Assembly (NCBI RefSeq): GCF_033807715.1
Contig: NC_084590.1
Location: forward strand, 7,900,827 to 7,964,826
Direction of reading: 5' to 3'
Length of the DNA stretch: 64,000 nt
Origin: Cololabis saira
Taxonomy: Eukaryota > Chordata > Actinopteri > Beloniformes > Belonidae
Made by a program: the position numbers and the translations under genes. The notes under the pieces were generated by a model. That model made no database searches. It was not told where the DNA came from and saw only the letters and a list, made by a program, of their open reading frames with translations. This document shows, piece by piece, positions 1 to 11,200 of this stretch. How positions within the stretch are numbered: position 1 is the first letter of the stretch; each line of letters begins with the position of its first letter.

Positions 1-89
1 TGACAATGCAGGGTCCATGCCAGGATGCAGAGTTACAGTCTTACACACTTCTCTGCTGCTCCTCGAGGACCAACGCCTGCCAATAAAAC

Positions 90-470
90 TATAGGATTGC
101 ATTATGTAATTGGCGACTCTAACCAGGTGCCTAGCAAAATTGGTGTTGATTCCCCGCCCTCCAAAAGTTCACCAAGCCCAGCGTGATAGGGGAGTTTAGT
201 ACCAATTAAAGACAGAAAAATCAGATGCGGACTACTAAATATATTATTATATAAGCTAGCAGTCTCTATTAGTAAATTATCTAATTACAGAGAGCAGGAG
301 TGATATTTTCTGTTTAACAGAAACATGGTTACAGGAGGAAGAGTATGTTAGTTTGAATGAATCAACACTGCCCGGTTACTTTAATTATCATATTCCCCGA
401 AGCACGGGCTAAGACGGTGGAGTAGCAGCGATCTATATCTCCAGTCTTCGAATAAAATCTAAACCTAAAT
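90..470 (+). mobile_element. LINE relic, endonuclease region (CR1/L2/Rex1-like)
   Basis: One frame reads CLTETWLQEEEYVSLNEST, then LPGYFNYHIPRSTG, a stop, and DGGVAAIY. These are the conserved apurinic-endonuclease motifs (LTETWL, GG-aaiy) of CR1/L2-type LINE ORF2. Upstream RCGLLNILLYKLAVSISKL fits the same domain in another frame. It is a frameshifted dead fragment lying in an nlrx1 intron. Confidence 0.65.
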
Positions 471-690
471 GCGATTATAAGATAAGACTTTATTGATCCG
501 ACAAGGGAAAATATGTGCGTTACCACAGTTCGAGAATAAAGACTGAATAGAAAGCAAAAAATATAATAAAATGATATAAGTTAAAAGATAAAATACAATA
601 CTATGTAGAACGGTAGCTGGTATTTATGTACAAGCATACACAGTATGCATTATGGATGGAGGATTGGATGGAGGATTGTGAAGATATTCT
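470..690. repeat. Dispersed repeat, class unassigned
   Basis: AT-rich sequence with AGACTTTATTGATCCGACAA, a phrase resembling common fish interspersed repeats, ending in a short GGATGGAGGATT duplication. No coding potential is seen. Confidence 0.35.
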
Positions 691-900
691 TTCTATTTTA
701 TTTATATATTACAACAGAAGTTGTCTCTAGGATCTTTCCAGAGAACCAGAACATGGGGGGGTCATGACCCCCCCCATCAATTATTACGTAAACAGTGGCA
801 AGAAAAACTCCCCTTTAGGAGGGAAAAAACCTGGATCAAGACTTGGAACATAAGGGGGAACCTCGCCAGACTGGGCAGAGGATATGGGGAGAGATATGCA
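690..900 (-). mobile_element. LINE 3' tail, minus orientation
   Basis: Reads as the reverse complement of the tail at 1200-1370: ACAACAGAAGTTGTCTCT, then AAAACTCCCCTTTAGGAGGG and ACCTGGATCAAG. It is the 3' end of a fish LINE whose tail contains GCTATATAAATAAAAT. Confidence 0.5.
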
Positions 901-962
901 AAAAAATAATGTATAACTATAAACAAGACATACATATATACACAAAAACACACGTACATATA

Positions 963-1003
963 CCTATATATATATATATGTATATATATACACCACCTCA
1001 GTG

Positions 1004-1083
<80 letters not shown>
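963..1083. repeat. (AT)n microsatellite
   Basis: About 120 bp of TA repeats with one short interruption (CACCACCTCAGTG) that recurs right after the array. Tyr/Ile-rich ORFs over it are artefacts. Confidence 0.95.
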
Positions 1084-1086
<3 letters not shown>

Positions 1087-1199
1087 ACCTCAGTGTCTGC
1101 TGTCTACATCTGTTTATATAGTCATCCCTGTACTGCACCAGTTAGCCATTGTGTCTGTGTCTCTCCTTTCTCTGTTCTTCATTCTCTCTGTCTGTTCTC

Positions 1200-1372
1200 T
1201 CTTTTCCTGCACTACCAGGCTGGTCTTCAGCAGGAGGTCCCCCCTTATGATCCAGGTCCTGGTCCAGGTTTCTTCCCTCCTAAAGGGGAGTTTTTCCTTG
1301 TCACTGTTTGGCTTAAGAGACAACTTCTGTTGTAATAGACGCTATATAAATAAAATCGAATTGAATTGAACT
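1200..1372 (+). mobile_element. LINE 3' tail, plus orientation
   Basis: TTCTTCCCTCCTAAAGGGGA is followed by GGCTTAAGAGACAACTTCTG and GCTATATAAATAAAATCGAA, ending in GAATTGAATTGAA-type units. This is typical of the 3' end of a fish LINE and is inverted relative to 690-900. Confidence 0.55.
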
Positions 1373-1498
1373 GATGAGGAAAAAGAAAGCAGCATCTCTG
1401 CAGGCATCCTGCTGGTCTCACAGGTCGACCACAGAGTCTGACGTTTGTAAAGGTGGGAGGCCCTTTGATACTGAAGTGACTGCTTATCTTCCCCTCAG

Positions 1499-1730
1499 GG
1501 TGTCTTCTTTGAGGGACCTGGTGACCAGGAAGTATCTGCATCTGAAAAACCACCCCTCCCTCAGTGGGGAGGGTGACCAAGCCAAGGATGTCCTCTTCCT
1601 CTTCAACGGGATGGAGAAGATGCAGTTAGACTTCCGCATCGGATCCACAGAGCTCTGTAGCGACCCCAACGCAGCGCTGCCTCCAGATGTAATCGTGGTG
1701 AACCTGCTGAGGAAATATCTGCTTCCTGAG
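1499..1730 (+). CDS. nlrx1: nlrx1 exon: NACHT segment with Walker B-like strand
   Basis: The acceptor is a pyrimidine tract ending CCCCTCAG at 1498 and the donor is GAG|GTAAGT after 1730. The first base completes a codon split with an upstream exon that is not in the window; the 3' intron is phase 0. It encodes [15 protein letters not shown], then [11 protein letters not shown] (codons 1590-1622), then [14 protein letters not shown] and [12 protein letters not shown]. The hydrophobic strand followed by NGMEKM sits where Walker B would be, but the usual acidic residue before G is Asn. Mammalian NLRX1 is also atypical here. Confidence 0.9.
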
Positions 1731-4700
1731 GTAAGTAATCAGCACCACACCTTTGTTCCTGCTCTTAAATCTCTGTGAAGGTCCACTGCACGGACAAAAG
1801 TGGTCAGACGCCTGACCGTTCCACCTGCCGGGACCGTAGCAGCTTTCCGTCTTCTTGGAAGTCTGTCCCGCAGATTCTGGTGTGTTTCTGCTGGAGTTGG
1901 TGTACATTCAGTCTGAGGAGCATTTAAGATTACATATTTTTTGACGGATACAGCATGTAGCAAAAAGTAGCTGGTGTTAAAGTTTATTTTTTATTTTCAT
2001 TAACAATTAATTAGGCATGTTCACTGTAAACTCTGATCTCCGGGGAGGAGCTAACGATGGATGAATGGATTGACGAATGCCAGTCTCCAAAAAAAAAAAC
2101 AAGCAAAAGACGACATGCAGAGCTGAAATCTGGAGAGATGGGACTGTTTTTTTCCACAGTGGGGCTATTTTTACTGGATAATATGTATTTCTGATTAATT
2201 AAAAACTACATAAAATAGATTGTGTATTCCTCTTTCATATTTACATTATTGGTAACCGTTTTCTAAAAGCAATACATCACTTGGCGTCGGCCCGGAGACG
2301 CCGCTCAGCTGTGATATAATGAGCGTATACCACGGTCTGTCGTGATGTATGCTTAAATATTAATATTTAATTTATATTATATATATTAAACTCTCCCACT
2401 GTTAAAAACGTTCTGTGTGTTCGTCTTTATTTTTTCATTTGGCCGTGCTTTTTTCCCCTGCCATTTTAGGAGTGGATTTTTTTCCCTCCAAGTTATTTGT
2501 GTCACAAATGCAAAATTCAACACGAGCGCGTGCCCGTATAGTTCAACGGGTTGAGCAGGCAACTGATATAAACCTTCCCCTGTACAGCGACGTGGGTTCG
2601 ATTCCAGTCGCGGCATATTTTTCCCCCACTTCCTACGTGTCTGTCTTTCACTGCACCATCAAATAAAGACGAAGAGCCGCATGACACCGGGCAAAGAGCC
2701 GCATGCGGCTCGCGAGCCACGGGTTGGTCACCCCTGTTCTAGATGTTTCTTCTTCCATCTATAAGCTTCCTCCATTCAAACTGGTGCAGTTTGCAGCTTC
2801 TAAACTGTTTAGGGGTCAATGACGAATAAGGATTTTCAACAGGTCAATTTTTTGAGTTTTTTGTCAAGATGAATTGGCACTAGCCTTAAAAAAGGTCATG
2901 TGGTGCAACCATGATTCATATTAAAATAAATTAATTTCCTTAACATCTTGACATCTTTTTTTTTTACAAGTTTTCAGTATTATACAAAAATGTTTGTTTT
3001 TTTAATGGTCGTGCCACATGATATTTCATTAAATGGACGTCATCAGTAAAACTTTGTTTGTATATTATTATGATGGAAATATAAATACAAATGTGTTGCA
3101 ATCTTACACAGGACTACAAGACATTTGGGAAATCATGCCAGATAGGGGAGAAGATTGATTTAAATACATTTAGAGTGATTTAAAAAAAAGTTTTTTGGTC
3201 GGACGGTCGCACCACATGACATTTTGACGCTTAAAACAACAACAAAATCCCAAATAACTAGTATTTTTTGTAAAATTCAAGTGAGTCCATATGTGGGACA
3301 GGTAGTTCATATATATGGTATTTTTATCCATTTAAACCTTTTCTAAATTGAAAAAAAAAATCAGTTTTTCAGAAAATATAGGCGTCACATCATTGACCCT
3401 TAGGCTACGTTCACACTGCAGTTCCCAAGTGACCCAAATCCGATTTTTTGCTCATATGTGACTCAGATCCGATTTGTTTATGACAGTGTGAACAGCACAA
3501 GTCACATGGAATCTGATATTTTCAAATCAGATTCAGTCGCTTCCATATGTGGTTCTAAATCGGATACAGGTCTGATGTTTTGCAATGCGACCTCAGTGTG
3601 AACAGGCAGGTCGCAATTAACGCGACTTTGACGTCACACGCAGAGCCCCGAGCCGCGGGGGAGACACGGGAGACGGCGGGGTCCCTCCGGGCCGCCTCAG
3701 CCTGTCCTCCTCCCCTACCCTGCGCTCACCTCTTTATACGACCTCAGATCAGACGAGACAACCCGCTGAATTTAAACATATTACTAAATAAAGAAGCTAA
3801 GGATTCAAATCAGCGAAGCGGTCGTGGTCGCATAACCTGCCCGTTTTACAACGAGCTGGACCGTGTGTTAGGTGATAAACCCAGCTGAACGCCGGAGAGC
3901 AGAGCTGACACTCCGGGGAGCGGAGCTAGAGCCCTGCTATAGCGGGACTGTTTTCTTCATCCCGCTCCCGCTGCATTTCTGACCATTACCGCCCGCTGCA
4001 TTTCTGACCATTACCGCCCGCACCCGCAACGTGTGTTACACTCCCGCCCGCAGTGTTTACGCCCGCTACCGCAAAACTCTGAGAATTCATGCCCGCACAA
4101 TGATAGAGAGGTGATAGAGATGCAAGAGAAACGTCCTTGACAAATCTATCTGATTTAATGTTAACATGATAATTGTGGAGCTTGATGGATAATTGGCAGT
4201 TCATAGGCACCTGTTGGATGCAAATCCATCATTGTCATCATCACACGCCTCTGCGTATGCGGGTCAGTTCAGGGCCGCGATGCGTTCACACTCAAGTCGG
4301 ATATAGGACACATTTTAAAAGATAATGTGAACAGCCACACAAAAAAATCGGATATGGGAAAAAATCGGAATTGAGCATTAAGGCCTGCAGTGTGAACGTA
4401 GCCTTAGTCATCTTTAAATCCCTGACCCTCCATCACTTCTGTGGGTCATCAGTCTTTTGTCACCTGTGAGGTGTTTACCTGGTTTTTGGTCACATTAATC
4501 CAGGTGTGTTGATTGTGAAACGACCTGGCAGGAGACTTGAGGCTACATTATCGGTGTTTGATGGTGAATCTGAGCCCTCCTCCTCTGTTTGATGTCGGCT
4601 TTTCCTCCTCTGTCCAAAATGTGTCTGTTAATGTCCTCCGAACACTGTCCCTGATCCTGAAAATGCTGACGGGGCCCTCTGCTCTGTTTCCTAGGCCAGC

Positions 4701-7700
4701 GTCCTGGTGACCACCAGACTTTCTGCTGTGGAACGGATCCCCCAGAAGTACGTGGGTCGGTACGCTCAGATCTGCGGCTTCAACGACCCGGACCGCCAGC
4801 GCGCATATTTCACCAGCCGCCTGCTGCAGCAGACCGGGGAGCCCGTACGCAAGCAAGAGGCCCAGTCTCTGATAGAGCTGCTTTTCCTGAACCTCCAGCG
4901 AGAGAGCCAGCTGGCCACCGCCTGTTTCCTCCCCTCGTACTGCTGGCTAACATGCGCCACCCTCCACTTCCTCCATTTCACCAACGCTCAGGCGCCCATC
5001 CGCACGCTGACGGGCATTTACACCAGCTTCCTGCGGATGAACTTCGGAGGTGAAGTTGTGAGCAGAGGAGCTGGGGTGAACGTGTCCAATCAGGAGCAGC
5101 ACAGTTCACTGATGCTGAAGGTGGTACGTACAGTGGGTAAACTAGCGTTTGACGGAGTGACGAACAAACGTACATCCTTCTCAGAGAAGGAACTGGAGCA
5201 GTGGATCGGTGGGAAGACCAAGACTGACGAGGAGCTCCATCAGCTGGCCATGTTCCAGACTGATGTTCTGGACTTCTTCTTGGCTCCTTGTGTGGAAAGC
5301 AGGAAATATTTACCCAAGGAGTTCAGCGAGAACGATGAAAGACGATACGTGTTTGCCGTCCCAGCCATGCAGGAGTACCTGGCTGCTCTTTACGTCGTTT
5401 TAGGAGAAAACAAGTCGGCTCTGGAGAAGCTGACCGGGCAGATGTCCGTGGCCATCGGTCAGGCAGGTGAGGACGTCGGTGCCCTCGTCAACATTCTCTC
5501 CAAGTTCATCCCCCTCCGCATTTTCGCCGTCTTCAACCTCCTGAAACTCTTCCCAAAGTTCTATGAGAAAATAAGTAGTCGCAACAAAGGCAAGATAGCC
5601 AGAACCATGGCGGCTGAGATGTTCCGCGTAGAGGACTTCGACAACGAGGATGTCCTGGACCAAGTGGAGCAAAGCCTTCTGGGGGTTCACGGCCCCACAC
5701 CGCAGCACCGCAGTGAAGACCAGCCGTTCGAGCTGTACCCCATCTTCATGGGGGGACTGCTGCACTATGGTAACCGCGTCGTCCTGCAGCAGCTGGGCTG
5801 CAGCATCCAGAGCAGCACCGTGGCCCAGATCACCCGCGGCCTGAGGAACTACCTGGTCCGAGGTAAAACTCTGTTTTCCTCTGTGATTGGGAAGAAGGCG
5901 GTGGCTTTCAGAGCAGGTTGAGGGTTTCTGTGCTGCTATGTCATGTCACTTAACAATGAAGTTCACATGACATAAGGCTGGAAATGCAGGTCCCTTTAGG
6001 CCTTTGGCAATGGCAAGGCAAGTTTATTTGTACAGCACAATTCAATACAAGGTGATTCAAAGTGCTTTACATCAATATTAAAAGCAGCAAGACACAATTA
6101 AACAGTAAATAACAAATAAAATGAAATAAATGATAAGAAAAGAGGTAAAATAATAAAAAGCACAAGTTGTTAAAAAGTAAGGGCAGTAGAGTACAGCAGG
6201 TACATCTCATTCTCACAATGGCAAGAGTTACGTTTCTATATTGTCAAAACGTACAAAGACCGGGTCAAATACAGTATTACAAAAGTAATGTGTAACAATT
6301 CGTACGGTGAATTAAACCAATTTGACAATTCTATACCACAATACCTGTTTCCAGGTCTTATTTCACACAACTGAGGAGAATTACGTTTCTATACGGTAAA
6401 ACGTACAAAGACCGGGTCAAATACAGTATTAGAAAGTAATCCGTGCCGATTCGTGCGGTGAATTAAACCAATTTGACAATTATATGCCACAATGCCTGCA
6501 TTCAGGGCTTATCCATAACGTTGCATGGTTTTCAAAAATCATAAGTATTTAATTTAAGAGTACGCTTAAATAACAAATAAAATGAAATAAGATGATAAGA
6601 AAGGAGGTAAAATAATAAAAAGCACAAGTTGTTGAAAAGTAAGGGCAGTAGATTACAGCAGGTAAGTATTTAATTTAGGAGTAGCTTCAGTAAACAGTAA
6701 TGTTTTTATCCTGATTTAAAGGAGCTGACAGTTGGAGCAGACCTCAGTGCGAAGGAAGTTTGTTCCACCGGTGAGGAGCAGAATAACTGAACGCTGGCAC
6801 GCTTCCAGGACCAGTGCCGACCCAGTCATGGACTAGGAGCTCTGTAGTGACAGCTCTACTACGATAAAAACAGAACTTACAAGCATTTAAACCCCACATT
6901 TGTTTAAATGCAATAGACACTAGACACAGGGTGGATTATATCTAATGGATCAATAAGTTAGTAATCAATATAAGTAGGAAAATCATGTTCATTGGTTCAA
7001 TAAGCGTGCTGCGAATCTGAAATGAGAGAAACACAGGAAAACACACAACGGGCACACAAGCCTTTGGAATCTGCCAGAGAGAAAACAAACAAAAACAAAC
7101 AGGAACAGGCGTTCTCTCACCACTCCCCTCTCCCCCTGGAGGCCCGGCAGCCCACACATCCCTTCAGTTTCCTCAAAACACAGCTCTTCTCATTGGCTTT
7201 CCCAGATTTGTTTGTTTCTACCTTGGGTTTCATGAATGGCGCTATATAAATGCGAGTTGTTATCGTTATTATATTTCTTCTTATTATTATTGTTATTCAG
7301 TAGGGATGCCCCGATACCATGTTTTTCACACCGAGTACAAGGATTTTAATTTGTGTACTTGCCGATACCGAGTACTGATACGATACTTCTACCACAAAAA
7401 TAACTAGGATAAATATGCAATGAAAAACGCAATGAATTGGAAGACAGGTTTTATTTGCAACAGATAAATTCAATAAAAATAAATAAGATAAGTAGAATAA
7501 CTATTTTAAACAAAAAATTATCTTTCTGTGTAAATAAAAAGTCTCCACACTGGCACATATTTAAGAAAATATCAAACATATAACATATCAATGAAACATC
7601 ATATCGCGGCTCGAGTGCGTGGAGAAGACGGAGAAATCCTTCATCTTCTCCAACTTCAGTGGCTGCTCATCCAGCGCTAGATAACGGGTTAGAGCCTCCG

Positions 7701-8223
7701 TTATTTTAACTTGTCTCTTGCCATTGTCTGTCTCTTTTGCAGAACCTGAGCTAATGTTGCTGTTGTGTTCTTGCAGTAACATTAGTAAACTCTATATACT
7801 CAGCTTTATGATGCGTCTTGAGATGTTTATCAAGTTGCTGGTATTAAACGACGTATTCTCCTTTCCTCCTCTTGACACCTTAGCATCAGTAGCTTCAGTC
7901 TGTCTTGCTTCTGTCATCGTCCCTTATTCTGAAATATGTCCACACTGCTGACGTCCCGCTGCATTAATTGTTGCTATCTTGCCTGAAACGGCGCTGCCAA
8001 TCTCACTCATGTATCACTCTCTTCTCATCACCACTGACTGCAGCTCAACATCTCCCCCTAGAGTCACTAATCAGTAACTACAACAACAATCAAGTGGTAT
8101 CGGTGCGTGGTATCGGAGAATTCTTGCGAGTACGAGTATATGAGAGCAGTATCGGCCCTGATACCAATACCAGTATCGGTATTGGGGCATCCCTAGTTAT
8201 TATTATTATTATTATTATCATTA

Positions 8224-8282
<59 letters not shown>

Positions 8283-11200
8283 CAGTGTCCAGGTGATGAC
8301 TCTGAGTCTTGCTACCGTCCATCCAGATTAGCTTATCTGATCTTATTGGTGATACTTCCAGTGTCTGGTCCTCACTTTTCCTTCTGTTTCTCACTCGTGC
8401 ACTGAATCACGTTGGAATGAAACTCTTCTCCATCTTGCTCTGATCCCAGCTTCCATCCCGCCCCGTCGGGTATATGTCTTCTAAGCACCTGCTGGTTTAG
8501 TGATGTAGTGGGCCCTGGACGGGTCCCTGCTGTTCCTCCTCACTCTCTTCTATAACATGCTTCATGTCCACAGGTGGACCATGTGAGGAGGCACCTTTAC
8601 ACCTCCTTATATGGTGGTTCCTGGGCGGGGCTTATGCTAATGAGTGAGCAGCAGGAGCCGAGCTGAGACTGATCAGCATTCATGGACCTTACATGGAGTC
8701 TAAGCCTGTGTTGAAAAAAATCTATTTTCCGATTCTAAATCGATTCTCGTATTAATTCCTAAAAATTGATTTGTATGTCTAAAGATCGATATTTTTTTTC
8801 ATCATTACATTACAACTTTTTGACAAAGATTTCAGTTATAATTGCATAAATACTCTATATTTCATTACTGTATCTACTGTCTTGGGGTTACATTTGCATA
8901 AAATGCTAAAAAACTAATTCTCAAAAATTTAAAACCGAAATAGACGGAAAATGGAAAAAATAAAAACGGAATGTGGGAAAAAATAAAATCGATTTCATCC
9001 GTCTCTGTTTCCTCCCTGGATCTGTTTGGTAATTCTGACCCACGATGTTTCTGAAAGCAGTTCTATCAGCATTCTGGGAGCTGATTGGTCCTTACAGCAT
9101 CATTAGCTGCAATACTTGCTGTTTAATCTCAATATAATACTAGTATTAATATGTTGCAGAACTAGACAGTCATATCATTCATGCAACAGCTCAAAAAACA
9201 GTTTTAATAACACTAACCCAAATCAATATTGGAATGGACTCAGATCGTCTCAAATCTTGATAATCAATTCTGAATCTTAAGAATCGGAATCTTATCGATT
9301 CTTGACATTTGAATGGATCCCCAGCCCTAGTGGAGTCTGGGACTTCTGTGTGGTCGACTCATGAACAGTGATGTCCCCCCAGTTCCTGTTCCTTCACGCC
9401 CTCAGCTGCTCCTGCTAGCTTCTTCTTGACCTCCGAGACCTCTTGGCTGGATGTCCACGTCCAGGAGGAGGATTAATAGGAGGATTATGTAGAGAACTAA
9501 ACCGTCTCTGTTTCCAGATGTTTTTGTAAATGTGGACTGAGGCAGGATAAACTCTGAGATGAGCTCCTTCCAGCCTTGTGCGGCTCATCCTCTCTCAATC
9601 GTATGCCTTCAGAGACCTTTCAGCAGGACATGCTTCACACCAGCAGTAAACTTGACACGTTTGTCTTTTATCAGTCAATACGCCTCTAAACCACACCTCC
9701 CAACTCCAACTACGGTTTAAGTCATTAGTTTATTTTCCCTCCAGAACTGTGACTTTCTGATGGCTGTGTTCTGCTAAGACACCAACGTTAAAATAGTCTG
9801 TGTGTTATCAGCTTCAACACATTATTTTCATCTGTAACGTGACTTAGATGAAGATCAGCTCACAGTTTATGGTGAGTTAATGCAGAGAACCAGTTATTCC
9901 CAACAACTTCACACCTTTTCTGAACGGGGGATTCTAAATGTGAGATGGTTAGCAGTAAGTAAGTTGGTGCCGTGTAGAGAAGAGCTGAAAGGCAAGTTTT
10001 ATTTGTATAGCACAATTGAACACAAGGTAATCCAAAGTGCTTTACATCAACATTAAAAGCAGCAAGACACAATTAAACAGTAAATAACAAATAAAATGAA
10101 ATAAAATGATAAGAAAAGAGGTAAAATACCAAAGCACAATTTGTTAAAAGGTAAGGGCAGTAGAGTACAGCAGGTTCATCTCATTCTTACAATGGCAAGA
10201 ATTACGTTTCTGTACGGTCAAAACGTACAAAGACAAATACAGGTCAAATACAGTATTACAAAAGAAATCTGTAACAATTCTCTAACAATTCATCCAGTGA
10301 CGTTGGTGTTCTTCATGTCTTCATGCCAGCGATCAACAAGCCTCTGCCTCCAGAAGAGCTCATGGACGTCCTGGTCCTGCTGTACGAGTTCCAGAACCCC
10401 CGGCTGACTGCAGAGGTTCTGAGCGCCATCAGAAGCATTAACCTCTCCAACATTCGTATGACGCCCCTCAAGTGCTTCATTCTCAGCTCAGTTCTTTCAT
10501 GCGTCAGCACAAGGTAAGCTGGAGTTTGACCCGGAGCAGAGATTCAGATGTTGGTGGGGTTCTTGATAACAAAAAGAGAGCTGTTGGAAAAAAGGAAAAA
10601 AAGCTTTGGTAAAACTTCTGCAGGGTAAAGATAGCTGTCCACAAGAGCAGGATCAGGAGAAGACAGAACCAGGACCGAGGCTCTGGAAGAGTTTCCAGGA
10701 GAAAATGTCTTTTGTCTAATGGCACTTTTCCACTAGTACCTACTCAGCCCGGCTCGGCTCTCCTCCACTTGGTTTGGTTCTTCTCCACCAGGGGTCTAAC
10801 GTACCGAGTAGATACTTTTCTGCATCTATTCTGCCGAGGTTCTAAGTGGCTGAGTCGGCTGTATCTGACATCATCACACTACAGGCCACCGATTGGTCGG
10901 GGGGTTGGAGTCAGACGTCTGAGTCAGGAGGAGGAAATCAGAGAAAGAGACTCTGACGGATTCTTGTTCACTTATTCGACCAGCAATGGCAGCAAAAGTC
11001 TGTTTCATGATCCAACTCTGAGGGTCAGATGTTCATAAACCTGGTGCTGAGGAGAGAATTAAAAAGGATCTAGACGGAGATAAGGAACGACCAGATCTAC
11101 CAGGAGCTCTGTCTCTTCATAGCTGCTCACGGCTCCAGCTGACTTTTCAGCAGCACAGAGACAAACAAACAGTCAAAAAAGTCACCACTTGAAGCTTCTC

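Noticed and set aside
777..1121. Tyr/Ile-rich ORFs on both strands
   Set aside because: They are translations of an (AT)n microsatellite; the same applies at 17349-17640 and 53897-54127.
2524..2620. Genuine tRNA gene
   Set aside because: Good A and B boxes, but acceptor and T stems do not pair properly and a SINE body follows.
3736..3822. Functional 28S rRNA gene
   Set aside because: Only about 90 bp match, with decay, inside a MITE.
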